A stretch of DNA of 64,000 nucleotides from Streptomyces sp. CB01249 (GTDB lineage: Bacteria > Actinomycetota > Actinomycetes > Streptomycetales > Streptomycetaceae): assembly GCF_001905735.1 (NCBI RefSeq), contig NZ_LISW01000001.1, positions 1,846,568-1,910,567 on the forward strand, given 5' to 3'. The notes beneath the pieces are model-generated. The model had not been told where the DNA came from and did not search any database. It saw only the letters and a list, made by a program, of their open reading frames with translations. The stretch's first letter is position 1. Each line of letters begins with the position of its first letter. This document shows, piece by piece, positions 37,084 to 47,034 of the stretch. The position numbers and the translations under genes are program-made.

Positions 37084-37525
37084 CGTACAGTTCCGCGGAC
37101 GCTCTTTCTGGCCGGGCCGACCCCGCGCTTGAGCAGACCCGTCGACTCCTGGCGGCCGACCGCGATCGCCGAACTCGACACCCAGTGGGACAGCGACGTC
37201 CCGCTGACGGTCTTCTCACCCGAGTCCCGCGACAGCATCCGCGCCGCCCACTACGACGACCAGGTCGGCTGGGAGACCGAAGTCCGCGAACAGGCCGACG
37301 TCATCCTCTACTGGATCCCCCGCGACCCTGCCGGGGTTCACCACCAACGTCGAGTTCGGCCTCGACATCGCCCAGCGCAACATCGTCCTCGGCTGTCCAC
37401 CCGACTGCCCCAACCCCGAACGCAACCGCTACCTCATCTGGGTCGCCCACCGCCACGGCGCGCCCGTGTGTCAGACGGTGCCGGACACCGTCGCGGCTTC
37501 TCTCTCCTTCGTCAACTCCCGGTAG
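37084..37525 (+). pseudogene. Frameshifted nucleoside 2-deoxyribosyltransferase-like gene
   Basis: Begins FLAGPTPRLSRPVDSWRP and continues VGWETEVREQADVILYWIPRD, then must change frame near 37325 to read LPGFTTNVEFGLDIAQRNIVLG to the stop at 37525. A few codons between RD and LPGF also seem missing. The catalytic Glu (NVEFG) is in the second half, so the product is broken. No start codon is evident in the first frame. Confidence 0.7.
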
Positions 37526-37709
37526 TCCTGTATAGATCGGTCGCGGCGTCCGGCGCAGTCGGCACCGGAGGGGGGTGCCCCCATGCGTTTGGTCAAGATC
37601 CAAGGCCAGGAGACTCGTGCGGTCAAGGCGGGCCGGGGATGGAGAATGTCCGGTGCCACTGCGGGCCCGACTGCCGTTTCGTCCGGGCGGTTCAGGAAGA
37701 GGAACTTCC

Positions 37710-38729
37710 ATGAGGATGCAGACAAGAGGCCGAATATCTGGTGTGGCCAAGTCGGCGCTCGTTTGCGCCGCATTGGCGGTGGCGGGATCCACGGCCGAAG
37801 GTAATGTCGGGACGGCAAGCGGGATGACGCCGAAGGCAAGCGCCTACCTGACTTCCGCACTGGATGTGATGGAGAAGCACTCCCTCGTCACAGCAGACGT
37901 GGACTGGCCGAAGCTCCGTCGGGACGCCGTTGCTCGTGCCCGGAAAGCACAGACACCTGCCGAGACCTATGGAGCGATCCGGCAGGCGCTGAGAGACCTG
38001 GACGACCGGCACAGCACTTTTTTCGACCCCCAGGAAGCGTCCCAAGCCCTGAACGCGCCGGCTGATGACCTCATGCTCCCCGAAGGCCGCCACCTCGCGG
38101 GTGCCTTCGGTTATCTGGCGCTCCCGCCGGTCCCGTCCGACCGTGTTGCAGCCCCGTACGTCCGCGCGGGACGTTCGACCGTCAGCAAGATCGATGAACA
38201 GGGCACCTGCGGCTGGGTCATCGACATGCGGAGCAACAGCGGCGGGGATATGTGGGGGCCGCTCGCAGCCGTGGGGCCCATCCTCGGCGACGGGACGGTC
38301 GGCGAAGCTGTCTACGCGGACGGCAAGAAGGTTCCGTGGACGATCGAGAACGGCACACCGCGCCAGTACGTGGACGAATGGGGTTCCGCTCCGTCTCTCG
38401 CACGGCCGATGCCGCCGGTGGCCGTGCTGACCAGCCGGAGGACTGCGAGTGCCGCGGAGGCCGTCACCATCGCGTTCCGAGGCCGGCCCAACACCCGCAC
38501 GTTCGGGCAGTCGACAGCCGGTGTCCCTACGGCGAACGCTCCGTACCGGCTCTCCGACGGCGCACTGGTCATCCTGACCGTGGCCCGCGAAGCCGACCGG
38601 AACGGGCACCTGTACAACGGACCCATCACGCCTGACGTGAGTGTCCCGATCACGCACGGCCACGACCAAGTGTTGACGACGGCTACAGACTGGCTCAGCA
38701 CTCAAGACGGTTGCCGCAAGGCTCCGTGA
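37710..38729 (+). CDS. Exported S41-family (C-terminal-processing-like) peptidase
   Basis: 339 residues; AGGAAGAGG precedes ATG 37710. Signal-like N-terminus (GVAKSALVCAALAVAGSTAEG). The tail-specific protease core has GWVIDMRSNSGGDMW and the catalytic Ser in SRRTASAAE; no PDZ domain is visible, making it a short member. It probably acts outside the membrane. Monocistronic. Confidence 0.85.
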   Translation: MRMQTRGRISGVAKSALVCAALAVAGSTAEGNVGTASGMTPKASAYLTSALDVMEKHSLVTADVDWPKLRRDAVARARKAQTPAETYGAIRQALRDLDDRHSTFFDPQEASQALNAPADDLMLPEGRHLAGAFGYLALPPVPSDRVAAPYVRAGRSTVSKIDEQGTCGWVIDMRSNSGGDMWGPLAAVGPILGDGTVGEAVYADGKKVPWTIENGTPRQYVDEWGSAPSLARPMPPVAVLTSRRTASAAEAVTIAFRGRPNTRTFGQSTAGVPTANAPYRLSDGALVILTVAREADRNGHLYNGPITPDVSVPITHGHDQVLTTATDWLSTQDGCRKAP

Positions 38730-38951
38730 CTACCGGGTGCCGGGCCGCCTCCCCACCGCCCGAGCACGAGCCGAAGAGCAAGCCAACAACAGTTGACGTC
38801 CGACGACTCTGCCTCAACGTTCGCCGCCCGCCCTGGGCGGCGAACTGTCCGTCACGCTGGTGCATTCTCCGACGTCCTGGGTGACTACCTGTTGTCGCCG
38901 GAAAGGGTCAAAGTCCGGCGTCAAGTACCTGCAGCCGTCAACAATGTTCGT

Positions 38952-39698
38952 ATGACCATCTCCTCGCAGGCCCGCTCGTTCGACACGGCTGCCGCCGGCT
39001 ACGCTGCGAACCGTCCTTCATACCCGTCCGAATTGCTCGACGCGGTCGAGGAACTCACCGGCCGCCCATTGGAGGGCGCTCGCGTCGCCGACGTCGGGGC
39101 CGGCACCGGACTGGCGACAATGCTTCTCCGCGCCCGCGGTGCGAACGTCATCGCTGTCGAACCCGGCCCCGGGATGGCCTCCCAGTTCCGTCTCACCCTG
39201 CCCGACGTCCCCCTTGTGATCGGGGACGGCAACAACCTGCCGCTGGCCTCCGCCTCCGTCGACGTCCTCACCTATGCCCAAGCCTGGCACTGGACCGATC
39301 AGCGCAAATCCGTTCCGGAAGCTCTCCGAGTCCTACGCACCGGTGGTGCACTCGCCCTCTGGTGGAACGACTCAGACAGCACCATTCCGTGGATTGCCAA
39401 CCAGGACGCGCGCTTGCGCCGGCTTTTCGGTGCTGACGACAGCCCTCACGACCCCATGGCCCGGTTCCGCGGACTGCCGTCCGAGCTCGGCTTCGTCCAT
39501 CGGCACGTGCCGTGGACCCGGAGCGTTCCACTTGACATGCACCTCGCCAACCTCGCCAGCTACTCCGACTTCCTCGTCCTCGGCAAGGAAGCAACGAACA
39601 CCTTTATCGCCAAGGAGCACGACCTCCTGACTGAGGTCTTCCCGAACCGGATGGTCGAGGAGCACTACGTCGTCAGCTTGGCTGTCACCACCTGCTGA
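38952..39698 (+). CDS. SAM-dependent methyltransferase, class I
   Basis: 248 residues. Motif I is VADVGAGTGLATMLL, the acidic loop VIAVEPGPGM, motif II DVLTYAQAWHW and motif III LRTGGALALWW. ATG 38952 starts the typical FDTAAAGYAANRPSYP. The substrate is unknown. Bases 38730-38951 hold no gene. Confidence 0.88.
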   Translation: MTISSQARSFDTAAAGYAANRPSYPSELLDAVEELTGRPLEGARVADVGAGTGLATMLLRARGANVIAVEPGPGMASQFRLTLPDVPLVIGDGNNLPLASASVDVLTYAQAWHWTDQRKSVPEALRVLRTGGALALWWNDSDSTIPWIANQDARLRRLFGADDSPHDPMARFRGLPSELGFVHRHVPWTRSVPLDMHLANLASYSDFLVLGKEATNTFIAKEHDLLTEVFPNRMVEEHYVVSLAVTTC

Positions 39699-39795
39699 CA
39701 CGGCGCTGCGACACGTTGGCAACCGCCAGCGGACAGAGGCGCGGCTCTGGTCTCGCAGGCTGGCTCAGGATCGAAGGGTGGATTCGGCCCGTCGC

Positions 39796-41043
39796 TCAGG
39801 CGGCGTACGCGTCGGCGAAGGCCGGGAGCTGCCAGTCGCCGCCGCGGTCCTTTCTCGACATGCGGGCGACCACGTCGGGGATGTGCAGGAAGCAGGCCAG
39901 CGCGGTGACGCTCTGGAACGCGCTGATGGCGTGCTTACTGAGGGGCATGCCCACGCGCAGGATGCGGGGGTTGACCGCTCCCTGGATCTCGTCGACGAAG
40001 GGCCGCAGGACCTGTTCGTAGTTCGCCAGCGCGGCCGGCAGGTCGGCCGGGTTCCGGTTGACCTCCCCGGCCAGAACGTAGGCGCCGACCAGGCCGCCGG
40101 AGATACCCATGCCGCTGTAAGGGGAGGCGCAGTGCGCGGCGTCCCCCGCCAGGACCACCCGCCCCTTGGACCAGCGGTCGATGCGGACCTGGGCGATCTC
40201 CTGGGAGTAGAAGAACGGGCTGTCCTTCATCCCCGCGACGAACCGCTCGGTCTGCCAGCCGGCGTCCTTGAACCGCTCGGCCCAGAACGCCTGCTGCTGC
40301 TCGACGGGAGCGCGATGGATCGCGGACGCTTCCGCCGACTCCTCGCGCATCACGAAGTACACCTGGGTCTCCGTCGCGTTGTGGCTGCGCCGCATGATCT
40401 GCCGCCCGCCCGGGACCATGTAGGTGTCGCGAATGTTGGTGTCGGAGGCAATCCGCGGCACAAACCAGTACGCCATGTGGATACCCACGCGCCAGTACGG
40501 ATCGAAGCCCGGCGGCAGCAGCGCCCTGCGGGTACGCGAGCCCTGCCCGTCTGCGCCGATCAGCAGGTCGTACTCGCCCGACGTCCCGTCAGAGAAGTGC
40601 GCGGTGACCCGGTCGGAGTGCTGGTCAAATCCGTCAACGCTCATACCGAAGACATGCTCGGCGTCGTCCCTCGTCGCGTTGTGGAGGATGCGCACCAGGT
40701 CACCGCGCATGATCTCGTACTCCGATGTCAGGGTCTGGCGGCCCTTGCCGGAGGTGTTGGCCATGATCGTTGCCCTCGGTTTCCCGCAGGAATCGACGAA
40801 CGCCACGCCCGCCTCGTCCACCAGCCGACTGCGCACCTCCCGAAGCAGCCCCATGCGCTCCACCGCCTCGATGCCCTGCCCTCGCAGATCCACCTGCGCC
40901 CCCGAGGCGCGTAGCGCTGGGGACCGCTCGACGACCGTCACCGCGTGCCCACCGCGCGTGAGCCAGTAGGCCAGCGCCTGCCCCGCAACGCCGCCCCCGG
41001 CCACCAGGATCCGCAGGGAACGATTGGCGATCTTGTTCGTCAT
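39796..41043 (-). CDS. FAD monooxygenase, Tet(X)/aromatic-hydroxylase type
   Basis: 415 residues. ATG 41043 has TGGAG upstream at better spacing than the GTG 9 bases earlier. FAD motifs: LVAGGGVAGQALA (about 15), the DG motif LLIGADGQGSRTRR, and GRVVLAGDAAHCASPYSGMG. It could hydroxylate an aromatic compound or inactivate an antibiotic such as a tetracycline. The divergent TetR gene and shared operators support a drug-inducible role, which is inference. Confidence 0.88.
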   Translation of the reverse strand: MTNKIANRSLRILVAGGGVAGQALAYWLTRGGHAVTVVERSPALRASGAQVDLRGQGIEAVERMGLLREVRSRLVDEAGVAFVDSCGKPRATIMANTSGKGRQTLTSEYEIMRGDLVRILHNATRDDAEHVFGMSVDGFDQHSDRVTAHFSDGTSGEYDLLIGADGQGSRTRRALLPPGFDPYWRVGIHMAYWFVPRIASDTNIRDTYMVPGGRQIMRRSHNATETQVYFVMREESAEASAIHRAPVEQQQAFWAERFKDAGWQTERFVAGMKDSPFFYSQEIAQVRIDRWSKGRVVLAGDAAHCASPYSGMGISGGLVGAYVLAGEVNRNPADLPAALANYEQVLRPFVDEIQGAVNPRILRVGMPLSKHAISAFQSVTALACFLHIPDVVARMSRKDRGGDWQLPAFADAYAA

Positions 41044-41058
41044 GATCCGCACTCCAAA

Positions 41059-41110
41059 ATCTATCGGTGATCGGTTCTGTCTTTCCAGATTCTTCTATCA
41101 CCGATAGATT
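41059..41110. promoter_or_regulatory. Paired TetR operators in the divergent promoter
   Basis: AATCTATCGGTGAT (41059-41072) and ATCACCGATAGATT (41097-41110) are a perfect 14-bp inverted pair. The second half contains its own dyad CTATC-ACC-GATAG (41095-41107). It lies between the monooxygenase and regulator starts, close to both, so both genes are probably repressed together. Confidence 0.75.
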
Positions 41111-41116
41111 GTCAAC

Positions 41117-41701
41117 GTGACGAAGATGAACCGTGAGATCGCCGTCTCTGAGGCGCTGGACCTGCTGGACGACGTGGGCCTGGAAAACGTCAGCACCCGG
41201 CGACTGGCCAAACGCCTGGGCGTGGAGCAGCCCTCGCTCTACTACCACTTCAAGACCAAGAAGGACCTGCTGGCCGCAATGGCGGAGGCGGCCATGGCCC
41301 CGCACGCCCACGCCGCCCTGCCAGAGCCCGGGGACGACTGGCGCCGGTGGTTCCTGGACAACTCGCGCAGCTTTCGCCGCACCCTGCTGCTGCGCCGCGA
41401 CGGCGCCCGCCTGCACGCCGGCAGCACGCCGACCGGCGATCTGGACCGGATCCGTCGGAAGATGACTTTCCTGATCGCCTCCGGTGTACCCGAGCGGCAG
41501 GCACAGATGGCGATGCTGGCCGCCGGCCGCTTCACCGTCGGATGTGTCCTGGAGGAGCAGGCCGACGCCGACGCGCCGGACCCGGAGGACCTGCCGGACA
41601 ATGTCCCCGCACTCGATCACGAGGCGGCCTTCGAAGCGGGCCTCGCCCTCATCCTCGGAGGCCTCGAGCAGCACACCGCTGCTCCCGACACCGCCCACTG
41701 A
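41117..41701 (+). CDS. TetR-family repressor
   Basis: 194 residues; GTG 41117. The HTH (ALDLLDDVGLENVSTRRLAKRLGVEQPSLYYHF) is followed by the KTKKDLLAAM helix and a ligand domain ending in a Leu-rich helix. The HTH and following region resemble the classical tetracycline repressor group. The start is 6 bases after the operator pair, pointing to self-repression. Confidence 0.92.
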   Translation: MTKMNREIAVSEALDLLDDVGLENVSTRRLAKRLGVEQPSLYYHFKTKKDLLAAMAEAAMAPHAHAALPEPGDDWRRWFLDNSRSFRRTLLLRRDGARLHAGSTPTGDLDRIRRKMTFLIASGVPERQAQMAMLAAGRFTVGCVLEEQADADAPDPEDLPDNVPALDHEAAFEAGLALILGGLEQHTAAPDTAH

Positions 41702-42327
41702 CCTCCGACGGGTGAGCTAAGGACGCCAAGGCCTCGGGGCCCGTCTCATCGCGGGTGAGACGTCCCAGGAGTCGCGCAGCCCCTCAGGGCCGCCGGCCCG
41801 ATCAGCCACACCGCAGCGCCTGTCGGAAGCCGTCGGCCGAACGCGCCGCACGTCCACCATGAAGCTCGCGCCCAGCAGCCAGTTGTGGTCATCCGGTTGT
41901 GATCGACTCGGTCGACGAGCGTGACTGCCCCGCGAGCGGCGAGGTTGCTGAATATCAGCCCGCTGCGGCTGGCAGAGATGCGTAGAAGAAGCCGTCGCAG
42001 AGCATCGGGAAGAGAACATCGGCTCGGCGTTGGGCGAGACAGAGCAGGCAGCATCGCTGAAGCGTCTGTGCGGACCGTTCGCGCGCCGGCATCGCCGCAC
42101 GGCGGCTGGTTGCTCAAACGGTTTGCCCGAAGGGTGGACTTGCAAGAAGTCGAACTCATGTTGCGATCGGGGTTGCTCAACAGGTTGCATGTGGAAAATC
42201 CAGCGGGGCCTTCCACTGCAGACCAGGGGCCTTGGGCCAGTCTTTCCTTCTGGCGACACCTCTTCCCCGCAGGGGAAGAGACGATCTCGCCGGGAGAAAG
42301 AAGAGCAGGAACGGTGAACCATCGGCA

Positions 42328-42438
42328 TGTCTGATCGAGGCCCAGAGCGTGAAGACCTCCAACAGCATTCCGGCCTCGAGCCAGGGCATCGACGCCGGCA
42401 AGAAGATCGTCGGCAGGAAGCGGAGCATCGTCGCGCTC
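42328..42438 (+). mobile_element. IS5-family transposase remnant
   Basis: The frame reads LIEAQSVKTSNSIPASSQG, then IDAGKKIVGRKRSIVAL, the conserved block around the first DDE Asp of IS5-type transposases (here the DSQSVK Asp is Glu). No terminal repeats or other parts were found. The surrounding 41702-43418 has no intact gene I can support. Confidence 0.6.
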
Positions 42439-42965
42439 TGGCTGTGGCCCGCACCGAATCCGCACGATGAATGCGAGACCGAAGACGACCCGGTTCTGGC
42501 CGCCCGGCGAGAGCACCCGCCGACCGCCCGCCCCGCGCGTCGCCGCGCCCCGCGAGCCAGTTGATCCGGCCCCGATCGGCGGCCGTGTCGTACGGCGCCG
42601 GGCGAAGGGTATCGGCGTCGGCGCCATCGCGGCGGCCCTCGATGACGCCCGCTTCGACGCCCGGCAGGGGTCCCGCCACGAGGACCTGGCCGACGACCTT
42701 CGCGGCCGGGGGAGCTCGCGAAGTAGGAGAGCCTGGACCAGCTGCTCGCCGCGGCCGCGCCGGGCACGGTCCACGACCCGGACAGCGACGACGCCGCTCA
42801 GGCCGAGCTCGCCGCCGCCCGGGAAGTCGAACTGCGCGAAGCACTGCGGATCGCGGACCAGCGCCGACGAGCTCCAAGCGCTGCGCTTCGGCACCCTGGA
42901 GCAGACCGAGCCCCGCACCGCGACGAAGCCGTGCGCGACGAACTCACCCGGCGAGTCCCACGGCC

Positions 42966-43181
42966 TCAAGCAGCCGCCGCCCGAGCGCGGCGGCGAGGAA
43001 GGAGTGCACGCACGGCTCGAAACAGAATTCCCGGGCCGATGTCGTCGGCGACCGCGTCGGCGGTGTCGATGTCCCTGGCGTGCCACTCCTGGATGTAGGC
43101 GAAGGCGTTGGCGATGTCGGCCGGCTCCATCGGGGCGAGCGGCGTGACGACGGTGTTCTCGGGAATGGGCGGCTCCCTCAT
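42966..43181 (-). CDS. Short hypothetical protein
   Basis: 71 residues with natural-looking composition (ADIANAFAYIQEWHARDIDTAD) and a basic tail. I do not recognise it. It may be a fragment, since the area is decayed. Confidence 0.3.
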   Translation of the reverse strand: MREPPIPENTVVTPLAPMEPADIANAFAYIQEWHARDIDTADAVADDIGPGILFRAVRALLPRRRARAAAA

Positions 43182-43418
43182 CTTCGGGCCGCCCCGCTGA
43201 GCGCGGCGGCCTCAAAGACACCCTCGAACCGCAGCCCTGTGGAAGGCCAGGGCGAGCGCCGAGCCGGCGAGCGCGCAGGCACCGGGACCATCAGCGGTAA
43301 CGCGACCGATCCGGACCGGGAACTTGGTGCGCGGGGGCCGGGTGCGCCGCGTCGGCGCGCTGCCGGGCCGACTGCCCCACGGGCCGCAGGGGCCCGGGGC
43401 CGTCGTCCGCTTCCGGGG

Positions 43419-45401
43419 TCAGGTGCCGTACACCTGGAGCTGCGCGAGCTGGCCCGCCGGCCAGCCCGTGTTGGCGGTGAAGACGAGCCGCAGATGGCGG
43501 GTGGTCGTGGAGGCGGGGAGGGTCAGAGTGGCGGTGTTCCCGGTGAGCGGGTCGAAGGAGCAGTCTGTGCTACCGCGCAGCATGGAGAAGGAGGCGCCGT
43601 CGGTGCTGCCCTGGACGGTGACGGCCTGCGTGCGCGCGCCCCAGCTGGTGGACGGCGGCAGGGCGAGAACGATGCGACGGACGTCTGTGGCAGTGCCCAG
43701 GTCGACCTGGAGCCACTGGGGGAAGGCGTGGTTGGCGCTCTCCCAGTACGTGCCCGGATCGCCGTCCACGGCGTTGCTCGCGCCGTAGGTCTGGGTGTGA
43801 CTGCTTTCGGAGACCGGCCGGCGCAGCGCCAGGTCGCCGGTGGGGGTGCCGCCGCCGGCCGCCGTGGTGGCGGTGACCCGGGCCGAGGCCGCGGACACGG
43901 TGCCTGTGGAGTCGAGCGCCTGGACGTCGAAGGTGTACGAGGTCGACGGGGAGAGGCCGCTCACCGTGTACGTGGTGGTGTTCCCCGGAGCGGTGCCCAC
44001 GGGGGTGACCGTGTCACCGGTGATCCGGCGCACGCGGTACCCCGTCACACCGGAGTCGTCCGTCGAGGCGGTCCAGGCCAGCGTGACGGTGGTGTCGGTG
44101 ACGGTGGTGGCGCGCGGATTACCGGGGGCGGTCGGCGGCTGGTTGCCGTTGCCGCCGACGAGCGGTGGGGTCGGCCGGGTGGCGGTGAGGGGGAGCTGGC
44201 CCTTGAGCATGCGGCCGCCGTCGCCGGTCAGCCGGAGGTAGTAGTCGGACGAGCAGGCCGTGCCGTCCTCGTCGAGCGCGAGGAAGCCCGACCCGGCCGG
44301 TACCCAGTCCCGGGACTCCGCGGTCTTTGCGATCTGGTTGCCCTCGTTGTACTCGTCGAACATGGAGATGTAGACACTGGCCACCTGGGCCCGGCCCATG
44401 TTGTAGAACTGCCGCCACATGAAGTCACCATGAGCGCGCTGGCGTTCGGTGACCCCGCCGGGCAGGACGCACGGCTGGTAGTCGATGCCGTGCGCGGCGC
44501 ACTCGGCGAGGTCGGGCATGGTCGCGGCGTTGTAGAAGTTGTCGGCGTCGCCGGCGTTGCCGATCCGGCCGACCAGCCACGGCGAGAGCATGTCGAAGGC
44601 GTGGTAGACGTCGCCGAAGCCCGGCCGGGAGTCCCGGTCGCCCGTTCGCCACCATGTCGGAACCCCTCCGATGACGTAGCAGCCCTGGGCCTTGAACCAG
44701 TTCAGCACGTCCAGACAGGCTTCCGGGGTGAACGGCCGCTGGGCGTCGTTGAAGCCGAAGCCCCAGATGCACACCACCGGTTTGCCGTTCTGCCGGGCAT
44801 AGGCGGAAGAGTCGGTGTGCGCACGCATCTTGGCGGTCCAGTCGGCCTTGATGGCCGTCTGCATGGACGTCCAGTCGGACACGTCGTACATGATGTAGAA
44901 CTTGACGCCCTCGGCCTCGGCGGCTGCGCGTACCTTGCTCGCCATCGCGTCGCGGGTCGGCCCTTCGCCGCCGGTCGGGTTGAAGCGCTGGAGGGCCGCC
45001 GCGTCGATGCCGTACTGCTTCATCCACCGAAAGTGGGTGTCGACGGTGGACTGGTCGTAGGACGAGAACAGCGAGGCCGGCTGCCCGTTGCCGAGGTTGC
45101 CGAAGGCGGTCCGGTACGTGGCCGGGTACTCACGGACATCGGGCCAGGCCACGATGGCGTGGTTGGACGCGGAGGGGGTCTCTCCCCAGTTCCGCGCCCA
45201 GTGCCACCAGCCGTCGATCGGGGCGCCGTCGCCCTTGCAGGCGAACCAGCCCTGATACCCCACGGTCACCTTGCCCACCACGTCCCCCGGGCCGCTGGCC
45301 GCGAACGAGGCGTGCGCGAGTGCGGCCTCCCCGCCCGCGATGACTCCTGTCAGTCCCGCCGCCGTCGCCGCTTGCAAGAACGTGCGCCGCGTGAATCCCA
45401 C
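43419..45401 (-). CDS. Secreted GH99/GH71-like glycosidase with FN3 and F5/8C modules
   Basis: 660 residues. Tat signal (FTRRTFLQ...) is followed by a barrel resembling the GH71/GH99 xylosidase/mannanase-like group: KVTVGYQGWFACKGDG, WHWARNWGETP, and EYNEGNQI with a likely catalytic Glu. A fibronectin III domain (about 420-510) and a C-terminal discoidin/CBM32 domain (about 520-660, SESSHTQTYGASNAVDGDPGTYWES) follow. It probably attacks extracellular polysaccharide; the linkage is unknown. Confidence 0.82.
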   Translation of the reverse strand: MGFTRRTFLQAATAAGLTGVIAGGEAALAHASFAASGPGDVVGKVTVGYQGWFACKGDGAPIDGWWHWARNWGETPSASNHAIVAWPDVREYPATYRTAFGNLGNGQPASLFSSYDQSTVDTHFRWMKQYGIDAAALQRFNPTGGEGPTRDAMASKVRAAAEAEGVKFYIMYDVSDWTSMQTAIKADWTAKMRAHTDSSAYARQNGKPVVCIWGFGFNDAQRPFTPEACLDVLNWFKAQGCYVIGGVPTWWRTGDRDSRPGFGDVYHAFDMLSPWLVGRIGNAGDADNFYNAATMPDLAECAAHGIDYQPCVLPGGVTERQRAHGDFMWRQFYNMGRAQVASVYISMFDEYNEGNQIAKTAESRDWVPAGSGFLALDEDGTACSSDYYLRLTGDGGRMLKGQLPLTATRPTPPLVGGNGNQPPTAPGNPRATTVTDTTVTLAWTASTDDSGVTGYRVRRITGDTVTPVGTAPGNTTTYTVSGLSPSTSYTFDVQALDSTGTVSAASARVTATTAAGGGTPTGDLALRRPVSESSHTQTYGASNAVDGDPGTYWESANHAFPQWLQVDLGTATDVRRIVLALPPSTSWGARTQAVTVQGSTDGASFSMLRGSTDCSFDPLTGNTATLTLPASTTTRHLRLVFTANTGWPAGQLAQLQVYGT

Positions 45402-45523
45402 CGAGAATTCCTCCGATCAGTTCTCCACCACGGCGCCCCGGGGGGTCGCGAACGAGCCGCCGATAGCGCTGCAACTTCACGCCGGGAACTGTATTGACGT
45501 GGACACGTCCTCGCAAGAGGTCG

Positions 45524-45888
45524 TCATATAGATGAAAAAACAGAGCTTCTGCGTGTGTGGGGCGGCCGACCGCTCCGGGGACGCCCTTCGCCCCGACTGG
45601 GCGCCGCTCCGGCGGCCTGCGCGCGGGTGAGGTAGGACCAGGTGTCGCCGGCCCGGGTGATGCGGTCGCTCTCGTCGTGGAGGGCGATCACCGTGCGACC
45701 TCCGGGATGGGAGGCGGACTCGCCCGACGGGCACCGGATGGCCAGTGCGATCACGCCCCTCACCTGCGGATCGGCGGCCGCACGGAGAGCCGCCGGGCTC
45801 CCATGGAGTGACCGACGAGCACCACGGGCACGGGGCCCGCGACCTCGGACAGCTCGCTCGGCGTGCGGGCCCCCGTCGCGTTCCGTGA
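45524..45888 (-). pseudogene. Alpha/beta-hydrolase C-terminal remnant
   Basis: Just after the serine hydrolase stop, the minus strand gives ELSEVAGPVPVVLVGHSMGA, the nucleophile elbow. A lost base then shifts the frame; AALRAAADPQVRGVIALAI and TVIALHDESDRITR follow in the next frame. The N-terminus is missing. Confidence 0.6.
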
Positions 45889-47034
45889 TCAGAGGGTGTG
45901 GAACTCCCGCCTCAGCTCGGTGAATCCACGCTCCACGCGGCTGGGATGGACGCGGTTGGTGAGCAGGACCGCGTAGCGCCCGGCCGCCGGGTCGAGCCAC
46001 AGGCTCGTGCCGGTGAATCCCGTGTGACCGTACGAAGCCGGGCCGAAGGTGCCGCCCACCGGGGAACCGGTCGAGTCCTGCCCCTGCCAGGCCAGGGCGC
46101 GGCGCAGGTTGAGGTGGTCCGTGCGCGGAGTGGTCATCAGCGTGAGGGTGTCCGGCTCCAGCAGTGGGAGGCCGCCGCCCAGGAGAGCGAGCGCGAGGCG
46201 TTCCAGGTCCGCGAGCGTGGAGAAGAGGCCCGCGTGTCCGGCGACGCCGCCGAGTACCACCGCGTTCTCGTCGTGCACCTCGCCGACGACGGTCCGGCCA
46301 CGCCAGGGGCAGGCTTCCGTGGCCACCGCACGCCCCCGCTGGGCGGGCGTCGGCCGGAAGCAGGTGTCGGTGAGGCCGAGAGGTGCGCACACGAGCTCGC
46401 TCATCAGCTCGTCCAGGCCCCGGCCCGTGACCTGTTCGGCGATGAGGCCGAGCAGGATGAACCCCTGGGACGAGTACGTGACCCGGGTGCCGGGCGCAGC
46501 GGTGCGCGGCAGTGTGCCGAGCGCCGTCAGCAGGGACTCACGGGTCGGGTGGTCGCGGTAGAGCGGTACCCCGCCCGGCAACCCCGAGGTGTGGTCGAGG
46601 AGTTGGGCGATCGTACGGGGGGCGTGCCGGCTGTCCGCGTAGCGGGCCAGATGCTGTCCGACGGTGTCGCCGAGGCCGAGCTCGCCCCGGTCGACCAGTG
46701 CCATGACGACCAGGCCCGCCAGCGGTTTGGTCACGGATGCGAGGTCCCAGAGATCGTTGCCGTCCAGCGGGGGTCCCCCCTGCGCGCGGGTGCCCGTCCA
46801 GCCGCGGTCCCACGGCCCCTCCGTGCCGCCGAGCGACCAGGCGGCACCGGAGTAGAGACCGCGCGCCCGTCCGTCCTCCAGCAGCCGGCGCCGGGCGGCC
46901 GCCCGGGCCTCGGGGGGCGCCGCGCCGCTCGGGCCGGGGGCAGCCCCCCGCGCGCCGGCGGGCGTCGGGCCGTTCGGGCCGGAGGTGGTCCCTCGCGCCC
47001 CGGCGGGCGTCGCCGAGTTCCTGTCCGCGCTCAC
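45889..47034 (-). CDS. Serine hydrolase, beta-lactamase class C / esterase type
   Basis: 381 residues. The penicillin-binding fold shows the nucleophile motif SVTK at about 101, YSSQ in place of YxN, and GHTGFTG. There is no signal peptide; the first 45 residues are a Gly/Ala/Pro-rich stretch. Its ATG overlaps the IclR stop, so it shares that operon. In this catabolic block it may hydrolyse an ester or amide of the imported compound rather than act in resistance. Confidence 0.85.
   Translation of the reverse strand: MSADRNSATPAGARGTTSGPNGPTPAGARGAAPGPSGAAPPEARAAARRRLLEDGRARGLYSGAAWSLGGTEGPWDRGWTGTRAQGGPPLDGNDLWDLASVTKPLAGLVVMALVDRGELGLGDTVGQHLARYADSRHAPRTIAQLLDHTSGLPGGVPLYRDHPTRESLLTALGTLPRTAAPGTRVTYSSQGFILLGLIAEQVTGRGLDELMSELVCAPLGLTDTCFRPTPAQRGRAVATEACPWRGRTVVGEVHDENAVVLGGVAGHAGLFSTLADLERLALALLGGGLPLLEPDTLTLMTTPRTDHLNLRRALAWQGQDSTGSPVGGTFGPASYGHTGFTGTSLWLDPAAGRYAVLLTNRVHPSRVERGFTELRREFHTL

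Noticed and set aside
37216..37425. Short minus-strand frame over the deoxyribosyltransferase remnant
   Set aside because: It is the shadow of a plus-strand remnant whose motifs are clear in two frames.
42570..42900. Coding-like stretch on the plus strand (LDQLLAAAAPGT...)
   Set aside because: Short, no start, broken on both sides, and no family recognised; treated as debris.
42471..45497. 1008-residue plus-strand open frame
   Set aside because: It runs antisense to the well-supported GH99-like gene and through a decayed region; no recognisable motif.
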